Assembly: GCA_003991915.1 (NCBI GenBank)
Contig: RQTK01000094.1
Coordinates: 578,690-642,689 of the forward strand
Source: Elysia chlorotica
Lineage: Eukaryota > Mollusca > Gastropoda > Plakobranchidae
DNA length: 64,000 nucleotides
Direction of reading: 5' to 3'
The notes beneath the pieces were generated by a model. That model was not told where the DNA came from. It saw only the letters and a list, made by a program, of their open reading frames with translations, and ran no database searches. Position numbers and translations under genes: made by a program. Each line of letters starts with the position of its first letter. The first letter of the stretch is position 1. Of the stretch, positions 1-11,400 are shown in pieces.

Positions 1-77
<77 letters not shown>
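1..77. repeat. (TC)n microsatellite at window edge
   Basis: Uninterrupted TC dinucleotide run from the first base; its true left end lies outside the window. Confidence 0.98.
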
Positions 78-81
<4 letters not shown>

Positions 82-366
82 CTCCTCACTATTGAATGTG
101 TGCAGTATTTATTTTTCTTTCCAAGCAGTTTTATCATAATTTTGTATGTGTGTCTGTTTAGGAGCAATAGCAAGGAGAAAAACCAGAACGGCTATTTGGA
201 TTGTGAGCAACTGTAGGACACAGTCGATGAGGATGCAATACGTTAAGGAAATGCAGGTAAATACAGTGTACGTTTTTAGAAACCGATCTAACTCCGCATT
301 TTCCAAATAATTTGAAGATCTTTTTTAAAATAATTTCTATTGTTCTTGTATAGGCTGATGATATCA

Positions 367-796
367 TTGTTGTTGATGTTGTTGTTGCCGTTCTTGTTGT
401 TGTTGCTGCTGTTCTTGTTTTTGTTGCTGTTATTGTTGTTGTAATTATTATTGTTGTTGTTGCTGCTGTTGCTGTTATTGTTGTTATTGCTGTTGTTGTT
501 GTTGTTGCTGTTGCTGTTGTTGTTGTTGTTTTTGTTGTTGTTGTTGTTCTTCTTCTTCTTCTTCTTTTTCTTCTTCTTCTTCTTCTTCTTCTTCTTCTTC
601 TTCTTCTTCTTCTTCTCCTTCTTCTTCTTCTCCTTTGTCTTCTTCTTCTTCTTCTTCTTCTTCTTCTTCTTCTTCTTCTTCTTCTTCTTCTTCTTCTTCT
701 TCTTCTTCTTCTTCTTCTTCTTCTTCTTCTTCTTCTTCTTCTTCTTCTTCTTCTTCTTCTTCTTCTTCTTCTTCTTCTTCTTCTTCTTCTTCTTCT
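367..796. repeat. Compound (TTG)n / (TTC)n microsatellite
   Basis: An imperfect GTT/TTG tract (about 367-548) passes directly into a TTC tract (about 549-796) with a few CTC and TTT interruptions. The long poly-Lys, poly-Phe and poly-Ser reading frames here are only repeat translations. A homopurine-homopyrimidine tract of about 250 bp such as the TTC part can form triplex DNA. Confidence 0.97.
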
Positions 797-1329
797 TTTT
801 GTTCACTTACTCACTGCCTGTTGACAATGGTTTGCGTCTCAAATAGCCCAGTTCATGGTCTGCTCTTGTGGCTTTGTTTTTAAGCCAGACGGAACTGCTT
901 ACGTGTATTACAAGAGAATGGGCAAAGGTGGGCACATCGCTCTTACGGGGTACATTCGATGAGCCAGCGAAAGAAACCTATAATTATTATGTCCTCAGTG
1001 TTGCAAGAAACAATGTACAGCAAACTGCCAGATGACGATTGTTGTACCAAAAAGTGGTGGAATGAATTGAGCATTAACATCCAGACAGCTGTTGTAACAC
1101 GATACATACAAAGAAAGTACGGTGGTGTCAAGAAGGTAGTCCAAAGATAGTCTGCCATTGAGGAAGTAACCTTTGAAGAAGGGAAACTGGGAGATTGTTT
1201 GAGCACTACCATGACATCTTCCTTGGGTAGTGCACTGTGGCTCCTTCAATCCTTGGTGCGGTCTATTGTTTCCCAATCATAAAAAAACTGAATGCTGAAC
1301 TAAATCTAAAAAAAGCTCAATAGACCAAT

Positions 1330-1990
1330 GACAGTTTGGATTCAGGCAAGGGCTCAGGATATCCCCGACACTAGTGAAGCAATGCAAGACTCCGCTTCTT
1401 CGTCCACTACACGAATATTTTCGGTAATGAAGGAGATATAGAACAGGGCATGAGAGACGCTAAACTATCCCTCTCTACAGAAACAAAGGTATCGCCGATA
1501 ACGTCTTTGCTGCGGTTATCTTGACCCGCTCGCAGAGGCTGGCAGAATTTGTCAGGACTTATCTACCCTGAGCCGCAGTGCGGTTTCCGTTCTGAAAGAT
1601 CAACGGTGGGTACTATATTTTTCCTTCGTAAATTCCAGGAGAAATGTAGAAAACGACAGATCATAATCATGTAGGCCTAACTTAAATTTATCAACCACGC
1701 TAAGACCTTTGGTGTGATCAACTGAGACGGCATAGTCCTCCATAGGATTGGATGGCCACCAAAACTGCAGACTCATTGGATCCCGTGACTCCATCATGAA
1801 GCGGTTGGTGCGTTTAATGGCAACTCCCCCGAACCATTTAACGTTCAATGTGGTGTCAAACAAAGTTGTGCCCTTGATCCCACACTTCAGGATCTTCTTC
1901 GCAGTCCTCATAAAACATGTCTTTCAAATTGTTCATCAAGCTCTCTACTGCGACATCAAATTTCCATATTTGTACACCCCCTTTCCATAA
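1330..1990 (+). mobile_element. RTE-like LINE reverse-transcriptase remnant
   Basis: Translated in shifting plus frames, the segment gives degenerate pieces in the order expected for an RTE/BovB-type reverse transcriptase. These are a 'QCGFRSERST'-like block near 1575-1605, an 'FLRKFQEKCR'-like block just after it, a 'GVKQSCALDPTL'-like block near 1850-1885, and a tail resembling the 'LLRH' region. Several stops and frame breaks interrupt it, so it is dead. It lies just upstream of the fucosyltransferase exon, probably in that gene's last intron. The family call rests on remembered motif patterns, not on a search. Confidence 0.6.
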
Positions 1991-2040
1991 TATTAATAAT
2001 TATTCTAATAATTATTTTTTCTTTTTTGATCTTTTTTTAG

Positions 2041-2532
2041 AAGTACATGACGATTGATATATTCGGTAAATGCGGTGAAAAGTGTGAAGTCGTCGACGAA
2101 CGTTGTGTCGCAGACTTCAACAGCACCTACCGGTTTTACCTGGCATTTGAGAGCAGCTTCAATACCGACTACATCACGGAGAAATTCTTCAAGCTATTTA
2201 TAGATGATACGCACATTGTCCCTGTGGTTAGAGGATCTCTCGATTACAAAAGGGAATTGCCTGAGAAGTCGCTAATCAATGCTGCTGACTTTAAAAGTCC
2301 CAAAGATCTGGCATTGTTCCTGAAATCCTTAGAGGTGGACGAAGTTGAGTACAGTAAGTACCTAGAAGTCAAAGACAGGTACAGGGCCATTGACACAGAC
2401 CGCTGGTGCGGCCTGTGTGAGTATATGCACAAATTGTGGACTTCCCCGCATGTGTTTACACACGGACGACAAGTGGATCTTCAGAAAGAGCTGCTTCATG
2501 GGCATGTTCTCAGTCCGAGTGTGATAGGATAG
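2041..2532 (+). CDS. Alpha-1,3-fucosyltransferase (GT10), terminal exon
   Basis: This is the C-terminal exon of a Golgi type II glycosyltransferase that moves fucose from GDP-fucose to N-acetylglucosamine in glycans. The exon follows a long pyrimidine tract and TTTTTTAG. It reads in frame from AAG TAC ATG and encodes 163 residues up to TAG at 2530-2532. The key GT10 signature is the stretch 'YRFYLAFESSFNTDYITEKF' (about residues 39-58), the nucleotide-sugar binding region. It is followed by 'PVVRG' and 'ADFKSPKDLALFL', which match the conserved 'VPVVLG' and 'DFxSPKDLAxYL' positions of the family. A Cys-rich 'RWCGLCEY' segment lies near the end. Upstream exons (cytoplasmic tail, membrane anchor, stem, first half of the catalytic domain) are not in the window. 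A SINE on the opposite strand starts about 60 bp after the stop, so the 3' UTR probably contains it. Which animal FUT it equals cannot be decided. Confidence 0.9.
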   Translation, partial: KYMTIDIFGKCGEKCEVVDERCVADFNSTYRFYLAFESSFNTDYITEKFFKLFIDDTHIVPVVRGSLDYKRELPEKSLINAADFKSPKDLALFLKSLEVDEVEYSKYLEVKDRYRAIDTDRWCGLCEYMHKLWTSPHVFTHGRQVDLQKELLHGHVLSPSVIG

Positions 2533-2589
2533 CCGAGCGGACACTGTGGTGATCGTGCAATAGTGACAGGGCAGTGTGAGTGAGTTAGA

Positions 2590-2860
2590 GTTGAGTTGAT
2601 GTAGTTGAGTTGGTTTGAGGTCTTGCGTCAGCACTAAGTAGGCTAAATTGTGGACGGGCCTCAAAATGGCGTCTCGCAGTTTTATGTGCTTCCACACACG
2701 TGACACGGCTGGGATAATACCATTACTCCTGCCTCAGCTGGTCACATTAAACTGAGACCGACCCAACCAGTAGGGGGCGAAATCGCCAGGGCTTGAACCA
2801 CGGACGAATTTGTATCTAGTGCTCGACAACCCAAATCGCTGCCGTCTGGGTCATGTGTTT
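2590..2860 (-). mobile_element. tRNA-derived SINE (full-length-like copy)
   Basis: Read on the minus strand, this copy has a tRNA-like head with a B-box (GGTTCAAGCCC, plus-strand complement near 2789-2799). A middle part follows ('GGTCTCAGTTTAATGTGACC'), then a core containing 'CACATAAAACTGCGAGACG', 'GTCCACAATTTAGCC' and 'AGTGCTGACG', ending in repeated CAACTC units. The same core recurs near 8.1, 49.0 and 50.9 kb and more weakly at 5.5 and 7.0 kb, which defines a dispersed family. Confidence 0.8.
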
Positions 2861-3000
2861 TCTGACTCTTTTTGGTAGGAGATATAAACACAACCGTTAC
2901 AGGCCTTGCGGTCTACACGACGATGACGTATGACGTAATCAAGCCTGTTAGGCATGGGGTAAAAAAATAGGCTTTCCATTTTTATTTTGTTTTATTTTGA

Positions 3001-3020
3001 TTATTTTTTTTATTTTTTTT

Positions 3021-3092
<72 letters not shown>

Positions 3093-3103
3093 GGGGGGGG
3101 GGG
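3001..3103. repeat. Poly(T) then poly(G) tract
   Basis: About 90 bases of nearly pure T are followed by 12 G. A homopolymer of this size is prone to length error in the assembly. Confidence 0.95.
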
Positions 3104-5340
3104 TATTTTATAGCATGGAAACATTAAGATAAGCAAAATAACAATGTGTTATACCAAAAAAAAAAAACAAAACAAAACAAAATCAATAGGTATCAGATAT
3201 GATTAAAATGCATTGTACATCTGCCTATCTAACATATTACAAGTGCAAAATCTCTCAGGAAACAAAATTGTGCTGGAGAAAAGAAATATTGATGCAATGG
3301 AATTTATTGTGAGAGCAATTTTTTAGGGCAGCCTCGCATCTAGGAGTCGAAAAACACATAATAGAAAGTTCTACCGCCGCTGCTTGCAAAAACTCAGCCT
3401 CTTGCTGCGCTATCTCTTCCAAGCGCGTAGGGGAGGATTCAGAAAGTTATCTGTGTTACAATAATCTGTTGTCTCTCCTTAACTCAAGTAACTAAAAGAC
3501 AAAAAAAATAGCGACGGCACAATCTATGTCTGGTGAAGTACATCAAGTTTCAATATGTGTGTTGTTCATAATGTCTTTTTTTTTTTCCTTATTCTAAGTC
3601 TTAATATTTTAAATCTCTCTAGTCTACATAGCAGTTAGGTGAGTGCAATAATTTTTTAACGTGGATTCGGACTTCAAATAATTTTATGTACAATTTTATT
3701 TTCTCTCTATTGATTTTCCATTCTTGTGTTTTTATAACGTTTCCCTGTAACTCCTGGAAAGCTAATTTGAGTGTACCGAAGCATGAAAAGCAATAATACA
3801 TGTTTTATCGGCTGTGTGTTCTAGGAGATTCGAATGTCTTTGGAAATGTCAATACTCTATTGAGGCGTATGTTTTTAGAAATGAAACGTCTTTAATTATC
3901 TTTATGTTATTAGGAAAGGTGTATAAGATCATTGATTTAACTGGACATGTAGATCTAATGCCTTTATTGTAATTTAAAACCCAAAGTTATTTAGGCTAAA
4001 TTCAGATTGAAAAATTACGAAAAAGGAAAGCCTGAATCTATTTTTTTTTTCATAAATCCATTCGTCTTCAAGAAGTTGATGGAGAAAAAAAGAGTTTAGT
4101 TGTTCGTTTTGTTGTATTTACAACCAATTTATCACGAGACTATCTATATTATATCTATTACTCGACTAAGGCCTCCCGGTTCCTTTGGCGATATAGCGCA
4201 CTATCAATACTTCTCTAATGCATACGGTTGTCGCAAATTCTCTATTAATTGATTCCGATTGATTTTTAGTCCTTTTACAGTCAATTTGATAGAAAATAGG
4301 GTGACAATTAGTTTATTTTTTACTCTCAATTACCTTGGACCTTTGCGAGTACAACGGCTGCAGATCACCATAGGCTACTTGAATATTCTGATGGGCCGTT
4401 ACTTCTGTTTTGTTTTTGTTTTTTTAGAGTTGTATTGATTTTGTAGTTATTGGTGTATTTGTTGCTGTTGTTATAGTTGAGGTTGCTCTAATTGATATTA
4501 TTAGTTGTTTGTTGTTTGTTTTGTTTTTTGGTTGTTTTGGTTGTTGTTGCTGTTGTTTTGTGTGTGTTTTTTTTTTTGCTTGTTATATCGGTGTTGTTTT
4601 TTGTTGATTTTATAATGTCCATATTCCTGTAGGATTTTCTAATAAGTTTACATGATTAACCATTATATACCATTGCCCAAATAAAAAACATACTGATCTT
4701 AACCGTGCGTGAATCTCTTAGGATTGTTGATGCATGTAAGAATGTGTTTAGTTTACAATCCATAACTGATAAGATTTGACAACACCCCACAACAATAAGA
4801 TCAACAAAATAATGGTTATTTATATACTCTAAGCTAAAAAGGGTTTCAGTGGATGTGTAAAATTTAATTACATAGACGATAAACTATTGAGACCCTATAC
4901 ATACTTGACTTAGTTAACTTTATGGTTTTGCATATTATGTGAACGACTAAGAGGGAAGTCCAACCAACATATGAAAACTCCTAAACGCTAGTCTCGGTAC
5001 TCATCCACAAGATAGCATATTTACTGACGATGGACGTGAAGAAATCAACCAAACAAACAAAAAAAGAAAAAAAAAACAGCGAGGAAAACTCTTACAATGT
5101 GCAACTGTTGTTATTTTCCCTTGAAAGTCAAAAGAGCAGAAGCAGCTCCAGACACCACTGGACTAAACTACTTACTGTCCTTTGAAAGCAAGCCATCAGA
5201 ATGTAATGATTCGTTAACTATGAGGCTATGAATGGTATGCCACCTAGCGCTACCAGAGATTGTGAAACATGGCTAAAATCTATTGTCTTTGGTACTAATG
5301 CTTGGTAAAGTATTTATCCAGGCTTCTATTTGACAAAGTG
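3104..5340. other. AT-rich stretch without recognisable gene
   Basis: Only short, low-complexity open frames are seen, and no familiar domain or consistent exon chain on either strand. T- and TG-rich simple stretches occur at about 4415-4610. Confidence 0.6.
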
Positions 5341-5348
5341 TCGGATTA

Positions 5349-5349
5349 A

Positions 5350-5405
<56 letters not shown>
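5349..5405. repeat. (AAC)n microsatellite
   Basis: About 18 AAC units, followed 35 bp later by a G run at about 5439-5451 that leads into a SINE fragment. Confidence 0.97.
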
Positions 5406-5454
5406 CACGGCAACGGTTAAAAAATTTAGGGAAAAAGGGGGGGGGGGGGGGCGG

Positions 5455-5607
5455 CGAACTGGCTCAAGCGGTAAAGCGAATGCGTGAGAGGAGTCAAGTT
5501 ATCCCCTCACTGTCTCAGTGTGGTATCACAAAAAAATGTCAGATGTTCGCCTATGGACTCATCAGTAATATAGCTTATATAGTGCTACAGTTGGACGCTA
5601 ATTAACA
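5455..5607 (+). mobile_element. tRNA-derived SINE, internally deleted
   Basis: The head contains TGGCTCAAGCGG, a good match to the pol III A-box (TRGYNNARNNGG), and then 'TAAAGCG'. The region that should carry the B-box is missing. The 3' part keeps 'TATAGCTTATATAGTGCT' and 'TTGGACG', the core shared with other SINE copies in the window. It probably arose by internal deletion. Confidence 0.65.
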
Positions 5608-6855
5608 AACAAAAATCCCCAAGGGAAAATCTCTCAAAGTAGTCAATGTAAAGTCCCACAGCTGTTCCAAGAGAAGAAGCGGCGGGCCTTGAAAAGCGTG
5701 TAGGGCTGCAATACCTGCGTATTAACTTGCGATGTGTTGGTTTTGATATAACAGATTGCCCCCAAGCTAAGCCGTTAGCCTAGCCCCCAAGGATATAAAA
5801 CATTAGCTCTATGTCTGACGCACACGCTTCAAAGCCAAGTATGCCGTAACAGATGCGAACGATGGCATGCTCACTAGGTCATCGTCACCTTCAGGCCTAA
5901 ATAGATAAAAAGTTTAAAACAAACTTGACATAAATCTTAAAACCTTTGACAAACTCACCATAAATACTTATCCTTTAACTCAATCTCCAATATAAAGCCC
6001 AACAAACAGGCTAATCTTGGTGTGTGTAACTAAGTCAGAAAGCAGACAATATTAATCGAAGAGAGGAGAACGAACTAAAAAGCTGGCGAGCTTTAAAATA
6101 AGGAAAGGTAAAATTAAAATGGGCAAACAATTTAGTTCTAGAGACAGCATATTGTTTGAGAAAATGTAGAATAAATGAGAACGCTAGCTTAAATAGCTCC
6201 TCCTATTTTGAATAGTGATGAAAAAATGCGAGATCTTCAGCAAGTTCTATCATTTTTCATCAGTCAAATTTAGTGTTTTTCTAGCCATGATAATTACAAC
6301 TATGAAAAATAAAACAAAACAAACAAACTTATCTCATCTTGGCACCCATTTTATTGTGATGCTGATGTTCAAAATGGGTGTAGGCCTAGGAGTTATCGAG
6401 ACTAACTAAAATAATGGAAGTTTACGGACTTTCTATTCCTAAAGAAAATGCGCCATGTAAATTAAGCTATATCAAAGAAAAACCGACTTCACTAATCATG
6501 TACCACGATCGCCGTGTTTCCTACACTTGCCTTCGAAGCAATTAGGCCTAAATTACTGTCATCTTTTTTGTAAATGCACATAAATTACTAATTGAAATGT
6601 AAACAGTTTAAAACGAAAATGAATCATTTGTCAGTTTAAGCGATATCCTGTTTATTAACCTACAAAAATTGTTTTATCGGCCGCAATCATTTTATTGAAA
6701 TGTTATTCCACAGAAACGAGATTACGCTCGATATAGTTATTCATTAGGCATTAAATTATCGTCTCTAACTGTCTAAGAGAATCTTCCTCAATATACTACG
6801 ACATGATTCATTATTATTTAAAACGTTACTCTCCGTCCTCCGTTTTTTTTTTTTT
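5608..6855. other. AT-rich stretch without recognisable gene
   Basis: No domain-bearing frame is seen. A poly(T) run at 6843-6855 abuts the next SINE copy. Confidence 0.55.
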
Positions 6856-7097
6856 AACGGGTGAGATCTGACTCAAGTGTATAGCGTTGGTCTTTTTAAT
6901 CGGGAGGTCCCTGGTTCAAAACCCATGATCTTTCAAAAATGTATCAGTCCTTTTCGTCCCCTACCGGTGTCAGTATATAGTTGGTATAGTCGCTCCCTAA
7001 TGTGATAGGTTGAGACACTGTCTCTGTGGGACAGCACGTAACAGTGTTAGACCTTAGTTTTGGCGCGTTTATAGTGCTGATGCTGTACGCTAAGAAA
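6856..7097 (+). mobile_element. tRNA-derived SINE (full-length-like copy)
   Basis: A tRNA-like head with A-box-like CTGACTCAAGTGTATAGCG is followed by a clear B-box GGTTCAAAACC at 6913-6923. The body includes 'GGTGTCAGTATATAG', 'GACAGCACGTAACAGTG' and 'TATAGTGCTGATG', and it ends near 'GTACGCTAAG'. The order matches the other SINE copies here. It is too diverged from a folded cloverleaf to be called a tRNA gene. Confidence 0.72.
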
Positions 7098-7281
7098 CAA
7101 ACTTTTCGCAATTAAAAAAACAACCTCCTGTGCTGCAAGGAGAGATAAAACTTTGATTTCAAATGGCTTTGTTGACTAACATTTGCCTTTATTATGAACT
7201 CTATTATGAACTTGATAAATGCATTCCAATTTAGGGTTTGTGTACATTTTTGGGGGTTTCTTGGCTGAGTTTTTGTGTGTT

Positions 7282-7358
7282 TTGTTGTTGTTGTTGTTGT
7301 TGTTATTGTTGTTGTAGTTGTTGTTGTTGTTGTTGTTGTTGTTGATGCTGTTGTTGTT
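7282..7358. repeat. (TTG)n microsatellite
   Basis: Imperfect TTG repeat with one ATG and one GTAG interruption. Open frames over it (poly-Val, poly-Thr, poly-Asn) are repeat artefacts. Confidence 0.95.
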
Positions 7359-7755
7359 TTGTTTTTTGTGCCTTCTTTCATTAAAAGTGCAGGGCAGATT
7401 GATTGGTTTTTTTTTCCCGAGTTTTGGATATATTTTTATCAATTCTATTTCGCCCTTAGAAATTTTAAAGGATTTCAGTTGGATTGCACGATTCATTTCT
7501 ACAGTGGACACTGCTTAAGACAAGCTGACATAAGATAAATTCTGGATTTAACTATTTTGGAAGCAACAATGCTTTTTGTACTTGAATAAAAAATTGGGAT
7601 AAAATAAATTGTTCCGCTGTTCCCAGAGATGCATCTTAAGCGCATTACACTGTGGCGCAAAGCGACAAAACTCATGGGGATTGTGGGATGGACACAGTTG
7701 AGAGTTTAAGTACTGTTAGTAGCGTGCTAACATTCGAATTTGTTTTTAAGAACGG

Positions 7756-7826
7756 TTAACTCATTGAACCCTAGGAAACTTGTCAACGCCCACTATTTAA
7801 CAAAGACCTAAGCTTGAAAGGGTTAA
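7756..7826. mobile_element. Tiny TTAA-flanked MITE-like element
   Basis: A 63-bp core (7760-7822) lies between two TTAA tetranucleotides. Its left end CTCATTGAACCCTAGG and the reverse complement of its right end CCCTTTCAAGCTTAGG agree at 11 of 16 positions by eye. Duplicated TTAA targets with C/T-rich ends are typical of piggyBac-type elements. It could be chance, since TTAA is common in AT-rich DNA. Confidence 0.4.
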
Positions 7827-8048
7827 GAAAGAATATTGGACCAACTCTTTTTCACAATGAGATAAACCACGTAGCTTTTTCGTACTGTCAGAAATGGTTA
7901 TAAGACATCGACATTACGCTGTTTCATTGTAAACTGTTTTTATATCTTGTGGTGTTTTTGTTTTGTTTGTTGTCATTATTTTTTTTTTGCATTTGTCCAT
8001 TTGAGTACTACTAATAGTAATAGTTGGATGGGTTTAACGTCAACATTA

Positions 8049-8446
8049 TATAAGCTATATTGTGGACACGCCCCAAGACTGACGTCTGACAATTTTATGT
8101 GCTGCCACCCACAAGACAGGGCGGGGATACCAAGACTCCTGTCTCAGTTGGTCACATTAACCTTTTTACAGCCACCAGGCACATAATTATGTTGTGCAGG
8201 TTGATACATTTTTGTGCTAGCAGTAGCACCTTTATGAATAAATTGATCTGCACATCTTCAATTTCAAAAGAAGAAATATCAAAGCTTTCACCTTTTCAAA
8301 TGTTCGGAAATTCCCCAAACTAGTGTGCACACAAGGAATAGGCCTAAAATCATGCGATGTTAAAGGGTTAAACTGACACCGATCCTGCCAGTAAGCGACA
8401 AAATCGCCAGGGATCTCCTGCAACGGAACCCGATGTTCTCCAAGGC
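8049..8446 (-). mobile_element. tRNA-derived SINE split by an inserted element
   Basis: Read on the minus strand, 8446-8368 gives the SINE middle ('CCTGGCGATTTTGTCGC', 'GGTGTCAGTTTAA'). After an interruption, 8160-8049 continues with 'TTAATGTGACCAACTGAG', 'AGCACATAAAATTGTCAG' and 'GTCCACAATATAGC'. The joined order equals the uninterrupted copy at 2590-2860. Poly(C)/poly(T) at about 8453-8480 lies at its head end. Confidence 0.8.
8157..8371. mobile_element. piggyBac-like MITE inserted in a SINE (TTAA target)
   Basis: A 207-bp segment (8161-8367) interrupts a SINE exactly at a TTAA that is present on both sides (8157-8160 and 8368-8371). One TTAA would restore the SINE sequence seen elsewhere ('CAGTTTAATGTGACC'). 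The ends are imperfect inverted repeats: CCTTTTTACAGCCACCAG on the left, and CCCTTTAACATCGCATGA as the complement of the right. It has no coding capacity, so it would need a transposase made elsewhere. Confidence 0.75.
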
Positions 8447-8480
8447 TACCGCCCCCCCCCCCCCCCCCCTTTTTTTTTTC

Positions 8481-11400
8481 CTTGTTCATTTGGTGTGTTT
8501 TTTGTTTTTTTTAAGAGATTCTTGTTTGGAGCAACAAAACGACTCATTTACTGTTGCTTGTATTAACAGACTATCACGTTGCTGTTTTTTAATGGTTAAT
8601 TTGTTTTAATTAATTTACCATTAGCCATTCATTCCAATGACATTGAGCAGTGTACAAGTCACTTTTTTACTTTTTTTCTTATTAATTAAAGATTGTCGCA
8701 TTAAAGTTCGCCTTGTATATCAATCTGCAACAGGAGTCGATTTAGAAAGACTCATTTTTTAAATAAGAAAATGATAGCCATAAGGCAGCCTAAGTTGGCA
8801 AAACAAAGTAATTTTGGGAGAGAGTGAAAAGACAATATGTGTTGACCTTTTGGTGGAAAATTAAACTTTCGTAATGGGTTGAGACAATGAGAGCAATACT
8901 AAGGCACACAGAAAGTTTCAGCTCCATTGTGTTTAGAATGCCTGCTCATATACCAAATCGGGCCTATTTTTTTAATATGACGAAATCAATCACTAATTTC
9001 CTGAAATATGAAATAAGATGGACTTTATTGTTAAAATGTAATGTTCCTCTCTTCAAAACTGCTGAAAACGATCTTTATCCAATACCAACGTTCTTGTTAT
9101 GCTGTATTGAATTTAAATTCTTGTTTAACTTTAATCATCGCACTTTTTCTAAAAGGTGTAAACATGCATCAAGAAGAACATCAAATAGTCCCTCACATAT
9201 TTTTTTCGACATACCTTATTCTGTTTTGGACGCAACACAAGGATATATATCATAATGCTGCAGCTGCTATGCATGGTGTTTCTGAATTTTTTAATAGTAA
9301 ACCTAAACAAGTAGAAGGGAGACATGAAAAAATAAAGCTTATAAAACAGTACGCCCTTAACACCTTTTTGAGAAAAAAAAATGTGTTTCTTTATCCCTGG
9401 CACAAATTTTGCATAGAAAAAAACTCAACATGTTACAAAGAGTGAAGGCATGCATTTAAAAAAAATGCTTGAACTATTCTATCAATTTAAATATGTGCAA
9501 ATGTAATAAAAATAATATATAAATTTTGAAAACCTGGTGTGAAAATTGTAAAGGACATAACTTTTTTTTCCAACACAGAACCAATTAGGCCTATATTTAA
9601 GAATATCTCTATAATTGTGTTTCACATTCATTGAAGTTTGGTAAATTGATTTGTTAAAGTACTACGAAACCTAAATTAAGTAGTTTTTAATCTCCTGAGT
9701 TTCAAAGAGTTTTCAAAAGATAAAAAAATGTTCATTTATTCAATGTATCTCATTAAAAAGTCATGAGATTATGGAAATTATAGATATGTGTCGAGAAATA
9801 AATATTCCCATCTCTATTAGTCTTTTCATTTGCCTTATTGCAGTTTTCCACTCTAAATTTTGTAATGCATCATTTGTTTAAAACAAAGCTTAAGTTAAAA
9901 TGCTTAGTGAACACCCTTTACTTTATAAATCATGCAATTGTACCTCATCTTGAATAGTTTCAAACAAAAGAATAAAAGGATTAACAAAATTTTCAAAAAG
10001 TCCGGTGATAAAATGTGCAAGTGTATAAATTAAGCTATGCATAGCCTACTTCCCTCCCCAAATTTGTTCCTCGCTCACTGGTGCCTCAATGTCTAGCATA
10101 TATGACAGAATAGTGTAGCTGTCACCAAATAAAAACAGAGAACAAATCGAAAAAGGCGAAAAAGGTGAAAAAGGTAAAAATGGCAAAGTATAAATCAAAC
10201 AAAACCAAAATGAATACAATCCAACACCAATGATATTACTTTAAATATCACACTCAATCAATGTCATATTCATGTGACTGCATATTAAATCCTAGTAATC
10301 AGCACCTGAAATAAGCAGCAGTTATGTTCATAATGCTCTGACATAATGTCCATCTTGCTTGCAAGAAGTGAAAAAAAAAAAGACCTGTTAGGAAAGTTTA
10401 AACTCTTGGATCAGCAGTCCAAAAAAGGCTATGACCTTTTTTATTATTATTTTTCAAACACTGTTGGCAACAAGCTAATAAAATTATGTTGTAATCAAAC
10501 TATTAACTGCTTTTTACACAAATTGTCAAGCAAGAATTTCAAATATTTTTGAAGAAACATCTCTAAATCTAATGCAATTCATGATAGGGAATAATAAAAA
10601 AATAAAAGACTAAGTAGGAATTTTATACCACAAACGAAAAGTCAAATACTCAAAATTGAGTAATTATGTACCTTCTGGTTCTACAAAAAAGGGAGATTAA
10701 AACTTTGAGTCAAAGGTGGTAAAAAATCAGTCTCTTTTAAAAAATACAAGGGAAGAAAAAACACAACAGTTGCAGCTGAACAAAATTCCCTTAAACCATA
10801 TTTGGATGTCATTCACAAAGACAAGACCCCTACCTATCGGAGAAATACTAATGCAATATATACACCACCTGTGCAACATAAAAAACAAAAAATCAAACTT
10901 AAGATGTGCTGTGAGAGTATTGAGAGAATAAATGCCTTGGGTCTATCTAGATCTAGATCAACGTCTCTCAAAACCATCTAGTCAAAATTCATCTTCCGAG
11001 GTAGTAAATCTGGAACAGGTCTTACAAATAAACTACATCTTAAGTTTCATTATTTTGCAACGGGCGTGGTTAATATAACTAGTAATTTTTCATTTCAATT
11101 ACCCTTAGCTCCCATGTCTAGTTTTATAAATAGGCATTACCTAGGAAGTGGTCAAAAGATCAACAGTTTTGCAGTGATGTTCAGTTTTGTGTTCTTCATA
11201 GAAGACAACGGTAGGCCCTAAATCAAGCCTATTCAATCTTGAAACCATTCAAATTGGTAAAACAAAATATAATATCAACATGTTTTGTGGATGCGCATTT
11301 CTATTATCATAAAACAATGAGCAACAATATAAAAAACAGAAATGTTTTTATTGTAAAAATTAAAACACAAACAATAAAGGCCTACAAAAAACTCGGTAAT

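Noticed and set aside
288-883. Long poly-Lys, poly-Phe and poly-Ser reading frames
   Set aside because: Pure translations of (TTG)n/(TTC)n microsatellite on both strands; no non-repeat coding part.
843-1150. Open plus-strand stretches before the RTE-like remnant
   Set aside because: Frames of about 60 codons with no recognised similarity and no splice context; could be decayed repeat sequence.
8887-9445. Two overlapping frames of 122 and 134 codons
   Set aside because: AT-rich, in two competing frames, no recognisable domain or splice context; expected by chance in this composition.
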